From positions 281,416,001 through 281,480,000 of the forward strand of contig CM028131.1 in NCBI GenBank assembly GCA_016271365.2: 64,000 nucleotides of DNA, given 5' to 3'. Under the pieces are notes generated by a model that was given only the letters and a program-made list of their open reading frames with translations, did not search any database and had not been told where the DNA came from. The translations under genes and the position numbers were made by a program. This DNA comes from Neoceratodus forsteri (lineage: Eukaryota; Chordata; Ceratodontiformes; Ceratodontidae). Shown here in pieces: positions 10,776 to 20,676 of this stretch (positions are counted from its first letter, which is position 1; the number at the start of each line of letters is the position of its first letter).

Positions 10776-10964
10776 CAAGGATTTATTTAACTCTAAAATT
10801 GCTTAGCGTGCTTTTTCATAAAAGTGCTAAAACATTGTGAAATGCATAGCACTTGCTCACTGTGTTTAACAAACATAACACTTCTAGAAAACCTATATAA
10901 ATACTTTCTGTACTGTTAGTATTGTCCCAAGAAAAAAAATGCTAATCAATTATTTAAAACCCTG
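10776..10964 (-). mobile_element. MITE family M3, copy 1 (inserted in minisatellite)
   Basis: The ends are CAAGGATTTATTTAA and TTAAAACCCTG. On the minus strand the sequence matches 32939-33126 over its whole length, including TTAAATAATTGATTAGCA and GTTTGTTAAACACAGTGA. CAAAAC flanks both sides (10770-10775 and 10965-10970), a likely 6-bp target duplication. CAGGG termini suggest hAT-type mobilisation. It encodes no protein. Confidence 0.75.
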
Positions 10965-11270
10965 CAAAACTGTGCGTCACTGCCACATTCCGAAATTGTG
11001 CATTACCACTACATTCCGAAATTGTGCATGACTGCCACATTCCAAAATTGTACGTCACTGCCATTTCTAAAATTATGTGTTCCAACTACTTTCTGAGAAT
11101 GTGACAGTGCTGCACTCCACAATTGCAACCTGGTGACATTCTAAATCTCATACCTGCAGTATTTTAAACATTGCACACAACTTTGTCATTCTAAAGCCAT
11201 GTTTGCCACTGCATTCCATCACCCTCACATTCTGAAGTACTGTACCTTTACACCTGCAATTTTAAGTAAC
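10965..11270 (+). repeat. Degenerate minisatellite, block 3
   Basis: The array resumes directly after the MITE (GTGCGTCACTGCCACATTCC) and fades into increasingly diverged units by about 11250. Confidence 0.7.
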
Positions 11271-12000
11271 GTAGAAGAAATAAGTCATATAAGGTACTGT
11301 AGCTAGCGGGGAGTACTAGGTTGTGTGTTCAGGAGATGACATCAGCAGCAGCTCTTCGCTGAAACTGGCTTTTTTTTAAGCAGGCAGTGAATTGAGGGTT
11401 ACAAAATGACTTGTAACTTTTAAACGAAGTAACTTGCAGATTTTATTTTATGGGATGAGGCTGATTAAAGATATGCTGATTCAAATTCTGAATTTATCGA
11501 TGCCAAAAAATTTGGTTTCAGTCCATCTTTAAGTACTGGTTAAAATTCTGTTACGTCTATACTCTTTTAGTAATCTCAGTGGGTGTTTCTGTTTTACAGT
11601 CTGGTGGTATGCACCATTTTTTTTAACATTGAACACTTTCTCCTCATTCGCCAGAGTAGCCCCCCCCCCACTGACCTCTGCCACCGGCGCTTGCACCCCC
11701 GGACTAGGTCTGTTGTGTGGATTTATATGCCCACTCACCAGGCTGGCCAATGACAGGACCTTCCCCCCCAAGGGACCTGCAGCACAGACACACTGTGGCT
11801 ACATTTTCACGGGTCCAGGGGAGCAGGGCACAGCCATCAGCTGATGTGGTTGCTCTACCATTTTGTTTTCTTCCAGTAGATCTCCGAGGAGTTGATCGTG
11901 CAGTGGCTTCCATGCACATACGTGTGGATGCCTGCCCGGCTACACTCCTTTGTCCTGCCATGACTTGAAATGACTGGCTGCAGGTGCGCTATAGTCGTGA
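11270..12000. other. Unassigned sequence
   Basis: No gene or repeat family recognised. A C8 run lies near 11661. Open frames up to 85 codons overlap on both strands without domain features. Confidence 0.35.
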
Positions 12001-12004
12001 TTGC

Positions 12005-12175
12005 AGTGTCCCTCGCCCACCCCAGAGGAAGGAGAGCAGTCGTGGGATGCTCGATCCTTCCTCTGCCCTGCCAACCCTCGGCGGCCCAGGTCTGTTCCTG
12101 AACCTGGGTTGCCGGCGAGGTGTGGCGCTCCAGTGCCTCAGCCTCAGCGCACTGGGCTGGCATAGGAGTACTAAT
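12005..12175 (-). mobile_element. SINE S1 copy
   Basis: On the minus strand: TGCCAGCCCAGTGCGCTGAG head, pseudo B box AACCCAGGTTCAGGAAC, then AAGGATCGAGCATCCCACG and GTCCTCTTCC-like sequence. It is a good copy and aligns with 2535-2706 and 59055-59240. Confidence 0.65.
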
Positions 12176-12419
12176 TTTAAACTGCATGATGTAGTTTCTG
12201 CTCCTCTCAGCCATATAGTTCTATAATAGAACATGGATGCATTGTGACAACAATAGAAGAGTAAAACAGGGATATAAACTACATCATACAGTTCTAAAAT
12301 AGTTCTTACAAGCAGCATGGAAGTCGGAAACACTCACAAGGATAACAAAAAAACTGGCTAGCTAGAGCAATAACAGAATTTGAACCAGTATTAAGAAACG
12401 GCTTCAGCTGTGAAAAATT

Positions 12420-13110
12420 ACTCATCGATTCAGTGCAGTTGTCATTTAAGCAAGGTTTGAAGTTCTGTTTTGCTGATAACTTGAACATTTACAGCTCAGA
12501 CTTTGAGGTTTAAGTGCAACTTGGGAAACACTACCTCAAATAGACTGTTAATTATGAACGTCCACTGCAGCTGTATGTGTGTGGGGGGTGCCTGCATTCA
12601 CTGCTGGATGGCCTTTGCTACAGTATGCATTTCCTGAATGGGAAGCATAGTCCAGCGGTAGATCTACAGGCTACAAAGTAGTAGAAGGTAGGGGCCTGAG
12701 TTTGATCCCACAGTGGAACATTTTTTTCTTTCTCACTACAGTTTATGTGGTGCTGCGATAAATTGTTGGATGTCATTGCTGATGTTAGTGATAGACTTTC
12801 AGCAAGGTTTGAAGTTTATTGCTGATAATTTGAAAAGTTGTATCTCAGACTTTGAGGATTAAATGCAGCTTGGGAAACACAACTATAAACAGACTGTTAA
12901 TTAAGAACATTCACTGCAGCAGTGTGTATGTGTGGGGGGGAGGGGTCTGCACTCCCTGCCGGATGTCCTTTGCCACAGCATAAGCTTCTTATATAGGAAG
13001 CTTAGTACTATGGTAGAACTACATGCTGCCTGGCAGAAGAGGGTATGGTGGACTGGGTTCGATCACCAGAGTGAAACATTTTTTTTTTTCCCACTACAGT
13101 TTATGTAGTG
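12420..13110 (+). repeat. Tandem ~350-bp units with tRNA-like end (units 3-4)
   Basis: Two adjacent units have the same order as those at 8.0-8.8 kb: AAGCAAGGTTTGAAGTTCTG, TTGCTGATAACTTGAA, CTTGGGAAACAC, AACAGACTGTTAATTA-like sequence, GTGTGTGGGGGG. They then have a tRNA-like block (GCGGTAGATCTACAGGCTAC...GAGTTTGATCCC, and TGGTAGAACTACATGCTGCC...GGGTTCGATCACC), a T run and CACTACAGTTTATGTGGTG. Unit 4 is broken by a V-SINE at 13.1 kb. Confidence 0.8.
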
Positions 13111-13565
13111 TGAGAGTGTTTAGTTGTGTTTTTTTTAGGTTTTTGTTGACCGGGTAAGTGCACTAGACAAAGCATGCCTATTTTCAGGCAACGACCAGAG
13201 GGGATACAGATGAATGCCAACTGACCTTGAACCAGATTAAGCTGTTGGTGGTATTTTTAGTGAAGGAGGGAAATTTGGCAGGACACTGGGGAATTCCCCT
13301 TTTTTTTTTTTTTTTTCCTCTCCTCGATAAGTGCCATGGGATCTTTAACATCCACCTGAACTACCACCAATCCAGGCAGATGGGACCTTGATTTAACGTC
13401 TCATCCGAAAGACAGCACCTCAGTGCAGCACCCTCTCATGCTGCACCCAGTGTCAGTACTGGGATATTAACCCAAGTGCCAGATGTGGGACCTGAACCCA
13501 CAGCCTCTGATCTCCCGGCTTCAGAGGCGGCGTGCTACCTGCTGAGCCACTGGCACTGCTGTTAG
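13110..13565 (-). mobile_element. V-SINE-like tRNA-derived SINE
   Basis: Read on the minus strand it starts with a tRNA-like head (GTGGCTCAGCAGGTAGCACG, B box GTGGGTTCAGGTCCC). It continues with the conserved central block (CTGTCTTTCGGATGAGACG, AAAGATCCCATGGCACTTA) and a LINE-like tail (GTGTCCTGCCAAATTTCCC ... ACCCGGTCAACAAAAACC). This is the layout of the vertebrate V-SINE/Mermaid type. The tail recurs at 45835-46020 (minus) and 55395-55575 (plus). An internal run of T (about 13300-13317) interrupts it. It lies inside unit 4/5 of the tandem array. Confidence 0.75.
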
Positions 13566-14140
13566 ATCTAATTGATGATGTTAGTGACAGACTTTAAGCA
13601 TGGTTTGACATTCTGTATTGCTGATAACTTGAAAAGTTTCAGCTCACACTGAATTTAAGTGCAGCTTAGGAAACATTACTTCTGGCCAATGATATTCTGT
13701 TTTCAGTGGAAACACTGGTTAAAAATGGAATTTATCATTTTAAACCAGCACTTAGGAGTCCGTTTTCATGAAAAAATGCACTCTGCACCAGCTTTTGGGT
13801 TAACCCTTCCATTTTAAGATGAGTGTTTTGTACAAAATTTGCTGATCTGACCTCAGTTTGAGGGGAAAAATGGAAAGAAAAACCTGATTTTAAGATTTTG
13901 CAAAACAGAATTGGCCACTCTTGAAAATGGAAAATCATTGGCTCTGATTACTTCAAATACACAGACAGTTCATTACCAAAATTAATTGTATGGTGGGAAG
14001 CTGCACTTACTGCTGTATTTCATTTGCCACAGCATGCAGTTCCTGTATTGGAAGCTTACAGTGGTAGAATTACACACTACCAAGCAGTAGAGTGCCTGGG
14101 TTTGATTCCCTAGGCAAAACCTTTTTTCAGATCCCAGGAA
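13565..14140 (+). repeat. Tandem ~350-bp unit 5, split by a MITE
   Basis: GATGATGTTAGTGACAGACT and GCTGATAACTTGAAAAGTTT lead to 13682. The unit resumes at 13955 and ends with the tRNA-like block ACAGTGGTAGAATTACACAC...GCCTGGGTTTGATTCCC and a T run. Confidence 0.7.
13683..13946. mobile_element. hAT-like MITE with 8-bp target duplication
   Basis: ATTACTTC lies directly on both sides (13675-13682 and 13947-13954). The ends read TGGCCAATGAT and ATCATTGGCTCTG. The right end gives CAGAGCCAATG when reversed and the left end has lost its first bases. The inverted repeat continues about 25 bp inward (ATTTTCAAGxGTGG type). Removing it restores the array unit. There is no coding capacity. Confidence 0.75.
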
Positions 14141-14640
14141 TCACTCATTAGTTGTTTAACAACTGCATCAGTTCTTTAGATTGAGCTTGCCCTGGAGCTT
14201 TAAAAATGTTATGCAAATGAAGGAATCTTGGAATGAAATTTAAAACTCTGCTGTGTGATCACACTCACCTCTGCCCTATAACGGCATATTTATTTCTCCG
14301 CCTGAGAAGAAGCATTGTCCCGAAGTTGCTCTTGCTTCAGACACTGTGATTTGGTTGCTTTTATGTTTTTTATTTGTGTTGTACTGCTTTAGTTAGTTTT
14401 CGATTAACTGCATTAGTTAGGGCATATGACTAAATCTGTTTGACTGTGTGTCTCCGGTTTACTTTCTCTTTCGGTTCCAGGGAACCGGAGGTGGCCTGTT
14501 AAAATGCGGCTTCCCTTTTCGGGATTTGCTTTACAATTTGAAGGGGGAAAAAAAAAAAACTTCAGAGAGTTCCCTTTGACGTTTTGTAGTCCTGGTTCTG
14601 TTTTGGCTCTGGAACTGGGATGATTTTGGGATCATGTGAC
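14140..14640. other. Unassigned sequence
   Basis: No gene or repeat recognised. It contains an A12 run near 14549-14560. Confidence 0.35.
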
Positions 14641-14870
14641 TGGAACAACCTGCCAGAGGAGGTAGTGGGGGCAAAGATGGTTGGGAGCTTCAAGCATGTG
14701 TGAGAAACGCACAGGGGCATATTGGGTAAAGAAATGGGAAGAGGGAGTTATATCCATGAGCAGCTAGGGTCAGTGGTGACAGAATAGGCAGGGACAAGGG
14801 GCACACTGGATGGGCACTTAAGGCCCTTTCCTGCCAACAAAACCAATGTTTCTGTGTTATCAGTACGATT
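14640..14870 (+). mobile_element. CR1-like LINE 3' end (copy a)
   Basis: GGAACAACCTGCCAGAGGAG, then AGCTTCAAGCATG, and the closing TGGATGGGCACTTAAGGCCCTTTCCTGCC form the usual end of a CR1-type ORF2 (WNNLPEEVV) and 3' region. Only the last ~230 bp remain. Confidence 0.65.
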
Positions 14871-14929
14871 GGATGTATACTTTAGGGCAAGATCATCTGC
14901 CTACAGTACAGAAGGAGTACAAAAGGATC

Positions 14930-15350
14930 TCTTAATATGTATAGCCTCGAGGAAAGGAGGGAGAGGGGGGACATGATAGAATCTTTCAAGTACCTCAAGG
15001 GAATCAACAAAGTCCAAGAGGGTAGCATCTTTCAAAAAGAGGTGTGCAAGAACAAGAGGCACAATTTGAAGATGGGAGGCGGCTCAGAGGTAATTTAAGG
15101 AAGTATTTTTTCACAGAGGGTTGTGGATGCATGGAACGGTCTTCCGGAGGAGGTTGTGGAGTCAAAATCAGTGGTGGAATTCAAGCATGCATGGGATAGT
15201 CATAAGGCAGTTCTGGGGGGTGGGGGTAGGAAGAAGTAGGCTGCTGGTTAACTAGGATCTGCAGCTTATCCAGTAGGTAGGGAAATGGGCAGACTGGGTG
15301 GGCCAAGCGGTCCTTATCTGCCGTCAAATTCTATGTTTCTATGTTTCGTA
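14930..15350 (+). mobile_element. CR1-like LINE 3' end (copy b)
   Basis: It codes for the remnants LEERRERGDMIESFKYLKGI and WNGLPEEVVES, in the same order as the antisense copy at 42.2-44.0 kb. It ends in GGGCCAAGCGGTCCTTATCTGCC and the ATTCTATGTTTCTATG microsatellite tail typical of CR1. Stops are present. Only the 3' end is kept. Confidence 0.8.
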
Positions 15351-15354
15351 AGTG

Positions 15355-15600
15355 CTTTACCACACTCGTGAAGTGTTGCTATATTTTTCTGCACCTATGT
15401 TTCATGGTTTGTAAACTGCAACCAATATGATCTTAATTGTATCTTATGTGTTTCTGTTGTATTGTTACTCCGCACTTCCCTGTTGTGTATCTCCATTGAT
15501 TTATTTGTTGCTGTTATTTTGTTTGACTAGGAACCTTTATAGCTGAGCCTCCTGATGTTGAATACTAAACATGAAATAAAGAAAGAAAGAAATGCTAAGT
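15355..15600 (+). mobile_element. LINE 3' untranslated end with (GAAA)n tail
   Basis: The sequence TAGCTGAGCCTCCTGATGTT is followed by ATGAAATAAAGAAAGAAAGAAATG (15571-15594), a retroposon-type tail. The parent element is not clear. It may be the end of another LINE inserted after the CR1 copy. Confidence 0.45.
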
Positions 15601-15846
15601 GGCAGACTGTTTTTGTAGAGTGAGAGTAGCAAGAAACCTAATATGGATCCGATCCTTGTGAAACACTCACTAGGATACAGGCAACATCAGTGGTTACATT
15701 TCCAAATTTCACAAGTTGCTTTCTGTGGCTAAGGTAGTTTCTAAACCAGGTTAGTGCAATAGGGAGGCTCCTAATTAAGTAAGCTTAGTAGGGCAGCCTT
15801 TGGTCTACAACACTGAATGCTTTAATCAAATGTAGGAATACTACCC

Positions 15847-16074
15847 TGGGTTCATTTCATGTTTTTGCCTATGTGGGACATTGACTCACTGAGTATAGAA
15901 AGTGAGGGGCAAATGAAAATGGGTCATATTGTTAAACCAAACCCAGATTCTTAAAGCAGCAGTGTAAAACCATTAAAGCGGTGAGCAAGACTGTCCCCAA
16001 GGGAGAAGAAAAGGTGGGTCAAAATTGAAAACAGTTTGACAATTGTCCCAGTTCCCACTCTGAAACAAACACTG
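15847..16074. mobile_element. MITE family M1, copy 1 (228 bp)
   Basis: The ends are TGGGTTCATTT and AAACAAACACTG (M1 consensus CAGTGTTYATTT). The flanks CTACCC (15841-15846) and CTGCCC (16075-16080) form a probable 6-bp target duplication with one mismatch. Removing it restores the reading frame of the host LINE. The interior (CCCAAGGGAGAAGAAAAGGT, GGGTCAAAATTGAAAAC) matches the copy at 31005-31979. Confidence 0.75.
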
Positions 16075-16116
16075 CTGCCCCAGTCAGTTTGCCTTTTCTG
16101 TGGTCAAGAAATACCA

Positions 16117-16124
16117 CTGCTTTG
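16117..16124 (+). repeat. Left target site duplication of the hAT element
   Basis: CTGCTTTG here matches CTGCTTCG at 30861-30868 in seven of eight bases. Eight bases is the duplication size of the hAT superfamily. Confidence 0.75.
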
Positions 16125-17779
16125 CAGGGATGGCATTAAGGTTTGGCAAGGTGTGCTCCTTCAAAACTTAGGACACAACAATGACAGTGTAGACCTAAAA
16201 TATGTGCTCCTGACCACTGCATGTGTGCTCCTATGCACATAATGGTATTTTGACAGGGTATGTGAATTGAAAGACTTTTGACATGTGTAGCAGTCCAGTA
16301 TATCACTAAAATGTGTTATGCAACTGTTTAGAAGAACAATCATTGTGTGAAGAGAAAGTGTATTAAAACATTAAGGTCATATATGGACAAGTACTTTGAT
16401 GTTATGCCTGGTATGTTGTACCACTCTATTTTATTGTACAGACAATCGGTTTCTAAATCTATTGTAAACGTAATACTAATTTTTTTATTTTGTAGGTAAT
16501 GCAGTGGAGTCCAGCAGCAGTACACTGTATTGCTTATTGTGTATGCGTCGGCCGTCGGTATAAGATCTACCAGCAGTTTGACATTATGATCAAAGTAGCA
16601 ATAGAGAACATGAGGCTGAGCCACAGCATGCTGTGAATAAAGTAAACTTATGGATAAAGTGTCTGACAGACTCCTACCATTTAGTGTTAGTTACAATTTG
16701 ATGAAGTTGCTGTAAAGGCCAATTACATTTTTATGAAAGTAAAGAATGAAGTTTGTATAAACTTACTAGGGATGGCCTGGGATTTGTGATGTTGTCAGAT
16801 GGGTAGACCACCAGCCAGGCAGGGTCAGAAAATGATTGTGCGGCTTGTGCCTTGGATTCATGGAAGAATAGTCATCAATGTACTAGAAATATTAAGCTTG
16901 TTAATAAGAAGCACTAAGCATTTAACATTTTACCATAGCATATACTATATTTGCATCATTTATGAACCAGTCGCACACAAAGATGAAAAGTTAATCATAT
17001 TGTGTATATTTATTGAAGGTGTAGACTGTAGAACACCATTATGCCAAGTTCCAACATTATACACACAGTGGTTTTTGTAAATGATATGGAGAGTCACAGT
17101 TCTAAAGAACAAAGTCTAAATCATACAGCAGTACATTAGTGGTAATAGGTATCAAGGTTGTGCTTTTCAGTTCCTTTTTAATATGTATATAGTTATAGTA
17201 AGCATAAAATAGTTTAACACATTAGTTGTGGGGACAGAGTGGCCACATTGTTTTTTGTATGCAGTTTTCTTTTGCATCATTATGCACGTTTTCCTGCACA
17301 CACTTCATGTTCCAGAAAAACAAATACACACAGTAATGTTTCTTCTAATGGAGTGTTGCTTGCTGTATTCTGACACTATCGTTTTCTCAGCACTTGGAGT
17401 GCCCTAGAGAGTATGTTCCGTATAATAGCGCAGTGCCCTTTTTACATCTGAACTGTCACCTGAAGAAGAGTGATCAGAGAAAAACACAGGCAGAGACATG
17501 GACATGTTAAGATGAAAATCTGAAACTACTTTAGGAAGAAATTCTCCATTTGTTCCGAAGACAACCTTATCCTTGTGAAAGGAAATATTCACATTCTACA
17601 TGCAGGGCCTGTAACTCTGATTCAGAATGTTTCCTAGAAACCTTACAAATATCAGACTCATTTTGAGAGATGTAATCCTGCATACTCTTAAGTCTTGAGC
17701 CATGTTTTGAGTTAATGAGACTGGAGATTGGGGTAACAGTGTCACATGCTGTGATGGTGAGAGGACAGTAGGTTGACTG

Positions 17780-17995
17780 TGCCTCCTGGGAAGAAGAAAG
17801 ACAGAGGAATTGTGTCACTGCTAGAGGAACAGCAACAGGGGATGCCAATTTGGTTGCCTGGCCCAATCCAGTGCCACGGTTGCCCAATATATCACTGCAA
17901 GTGCAATCCCGATGTGGGTGGGATGAGAACCCATGACCTTCTGGTCCAGAGGCAGATGTGCTACCAACTGAGCCACGCTGACATTTGGAACCTGG
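17780..17995 (-). mobile_element. tRNA-derived SINE head
   Basis: On the minus strand GCGTGGCTCAGTTGGTAGCA (A box near 17963-17974) and GGGTTCTCATCCC (B box near 17918-17930) flank an anticodon-like arm (TCTGC CTCTGGA CCAGA, CTG in the anticodon position). The head resembles that of the V-SINE at 13.5 kb. The stem is mismatched and the sequence runs on into non-tRNA DNA, so it is a SINE and not a tRNA gene. Confidence 0.65.
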
Positions 17996-19177
17996 CTGGC
18001 TTCCTAGACAACTGCAGTGGAAGCTGCTTTGTGGTGTATAAGGCTACAACCACTAGAGCGCATTTTGTAAGGAGTCTGTGGGCGAGTTTGGGCCAAAGGG
18101 TATTGCTTTGCTGTAATGGCGAAAGGCAATTTGAGTGAGCTGAACTACTTTGTGGGAGCATCTGATTGGAATGTGTAAATAGGCATCCTTGGGATGCAAG
18201 GTCTAGTGGTCTCTGGACGTTATCCCGTCTCCTGGTGTCAGGAAAAATATTTCCGAGAGTCACGATTCTGAATTTTGTTTCGTAAGATGTTTGTTCAGAT
18301 ATCTTAGGTCAGGTGACAGGTCTATCTAGGTCGGATGGCCTTGGATCACTACTTCTGATTTGTGGTAGGAAGGGATTGGAAGCAGGCGGAGTAAAGAATC
18401 TGACAGTTGCATTGGAATGTACCAAAACCAGGGGCAGAATTTTAAAAACCAAGCTCAACGTTCTATTGTTTTACATAGAGAACTTAACTCTCCATGGCAG
18501 TTCAAACGCTGAGGCCTGAGGCAGCTACATGCATGTTGTCAGAATACAGCAAGACTTCATTCATGTTGTTTGAAGGGCTCGTTGTAATTTGTTATCCTCA
18601 CATTCTTCTAATGATGATTAGAATAAATAAATGTAGTGCTGATCTTTATCATTTAAACAGAGTCACACATGCTATTGTCCCACACTGTTGATGTTACAAA
18701 ATACAGAAGCATTTGACCTACACTATGACGGATTTAATAGAATACAGTGCATGCTGCATCATGGCAGTCAGATTTGTAATGTCTATAGAATATGTTGTTT
18801 GGCATTGGCAATACTCACATTTTTCATGTGGCTTGAAGTGAAATTTACTGAAATGGGCCAGAAATATTGTAAGATCAGAGCTTGTAAGCTGAAATGTAAT
18901 GCTGTGTTATGTATGCTACTCAAAAAATCTACTTTTGTATGACTGCACTGTATGCTACAGAAATCCACCATCTGTGGTAGGACTGCTGCTTTGCTATGTA
19001 GCCTGCCTTAGTGCCTTTTATCCACCACAGTGAAATACAGACTGAAATAGTATTAGTAAATAAAATGTGGACTAACTTGATTCATCATCATTACAATAAA
19101 GTGTCAGACAGCTTTTCCTCTAGCTGTTAAAAATGCATGCAACTGCTTCTTTAGTTTTCACACTTCTTACTGTGCCC

Positions 19178-19592
19178 TGTCATTGTCCTGGAGGGTCCAT
19201 GTGGTTGTTGAAATGTCATTGTTCGGCGAGCTGCATTGAAATATGAGAATGTGATGCCTGCCTAAAGCCTTTCAACTCAGTATGCCGATCTACTGAAATA
19301 GTTTTAAGAGAAGCAAGCTGTAAGAAGGTGTGAAATAACTCATTTACTTTCAATGACTTTTACAAGCTATCGGACTGGAGTTGTTTGTAATGTATGCCAT
19401 GCCCCCCCTTTTTAAACCCCATCTGGTTTATAATTTTCCAGCGAGTTTTTGCAGAGTATTTGTTATTTCAACAGAGATTCATGATATAAATGGTTAATCT
19501 GACATGTTCTCATATGCTAATGCAGCACCAGCGGTCAGGAATAATGAGATGTCAACAACCACGGAATGGACCCTCCCAGGAGGACAGTGACA
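19178..19592. mobile_element. Inverted-repeat (foldback) element within the hAT
   Basis: TGTCATTGTCCTGGAGGGTCC at the left pairs with GGACCCTCCCAGGAGGACAGTGACA at the right, allowing small indels. Similarity extends about 90 bp inward through TGGTTGTTGAxATxTCATT and GCTGCATTxxxATATGAGAA. A clear target duplication was not found. Confidence 0.65.
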
Positions 19593-20622
19593 CTAGTCTC
19601 AGGGCGTAATGTGGAAACTAATGGAAGCAGTTGCACACACCTCTAACAGCTGTCATGAACATGAAGAGTTGTCTGTGTTGACATGGAAACAAATGACATT
19701 TAGATTAGAACATATGGAGGAGGGTGCAGTTTACTAAGTAGACCACCTTGAAGTTGAAATTGAGTATGTGAGGGCAGAGCATACAACTTTTTTTTTTTAA
19801 GGATATTCGGTAGTAGTGTAGTAATCATATAAAAATGTCTATAATATTTGATGCAGTACAACACATGAAATGTTTGATACCAATTACCAAGAATTACATT
19901 TGTAATTGTTATACAACTCTTGAGATATGTAAAACTGTTCTCAACAGCAATAAAGTTGTAGAAAAATGCAATCGTGTGTCAGTCTTGTATGATTCTTAGC
20001 TGTATTACACTCACTTATTCACTAGAGCAGTCTCAGCAGTAACATTATACAATTAAGTGCGGTAACTTTCAGATATAATATACATAGACACTTGACACGT
20101 CAATCTTTAACTGTATTAATACTGCAGTGCTTAGATGAAATCACAGATTAGCAACATGTATAATTTGCAACAATGCAGGCATTGCGCGTCGTCAACACTA
20201 CATGGATGATGAGGTCTGGTCATTTCAGTAGATTTTTGTAATCCGGCTCCTGATCTTGACACATTTGATTTTGTCTATGTATGTAAGAATCTGTATCGAT
20301 GACGTGATCATCGCATCGATGATCCTGCTAATAGTCCCCCCATTATAATAGATCAGATTCAGAAGCAGCAGAGAGTTACTTAGAGTAAGTTCAACATCAT
20401 GGTACTTGATGAACAAGATGCCAAAAATGTGTTGGTGTTTGGTGATGTAAACACCACACACTACCACTATCACATACACCCAAAAGGAATCAATTCCTAA
20501 TACACACTTTCAAAAATCCTTGATAGTCGTACTGTGTGCAGGAAAATGCACCCCAGCTATTATAAATAAGTTCATAAATAAGATGTACTGTGAAAGTAAT
20601 GTTCTGTCACTTTAAATCCAGC

Positions 20623-20628
20623 ATTTAT
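20623..20628 (-). terminator. Polyadenylation signal of the hAT transposase gene
   Basis: AATAAA on the minus strand lies about 50 bases after the stop codon of the last exon, a normal place for a vertebrate-style polyadenylation signal. Confidence 0.5.
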
Positions 20629-20676
20629 TCTTCATCATTGGAATGTAAACTAACAAGTCATTACTTCTACCTGTTT

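Larger units (their letters stand above)
15600..16124 (-). pseudogene. Non-LTR LINE reverse transcriptase, downstream half
   Basis: On the minus strand DHRKGKLTGAV (16107-16075) and VFLHLIKAFSVVDQRLPY (15840-15780) are followed by SLPIALTWFRNYLSHRKQL and VKFGNVTTD...SVSQGSDPY (to about 15640). These match the palm region of a Jockey-superfamily reverse transcriptase. Stops are present. The frame is split by a MITE (15847-16074), and joining across it restores LTGAVVFLHL. Its upstream half lies at 30861-32330, beyond the hAT element. Confidence 0.75.
16125..20610. other. 3' non-coding part of the hAT element
   Basis: About 4.5 kb downstream (in gene orientation) of the transposase. It holds subterminal TGTGCTCC repeats, a SINE head at 17.9 kb and an inverted-repeat element at 19.2-19.6 kb. 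I found no convincing second gene. A 93-codon frame at 16799-17080 and a 94-codon frame at 16340-16624 have no recognisable features. Confidence 0.45.

Noticed and set aside
17900..17990. Possible tRNA gene (minus strand, CTG anticodon position)
   Set aside because: A and B boxes are present, but the B box is altered, the anticodon stem has a mismatch, the acceptor ends do not pair and the sequence continues as SINE.
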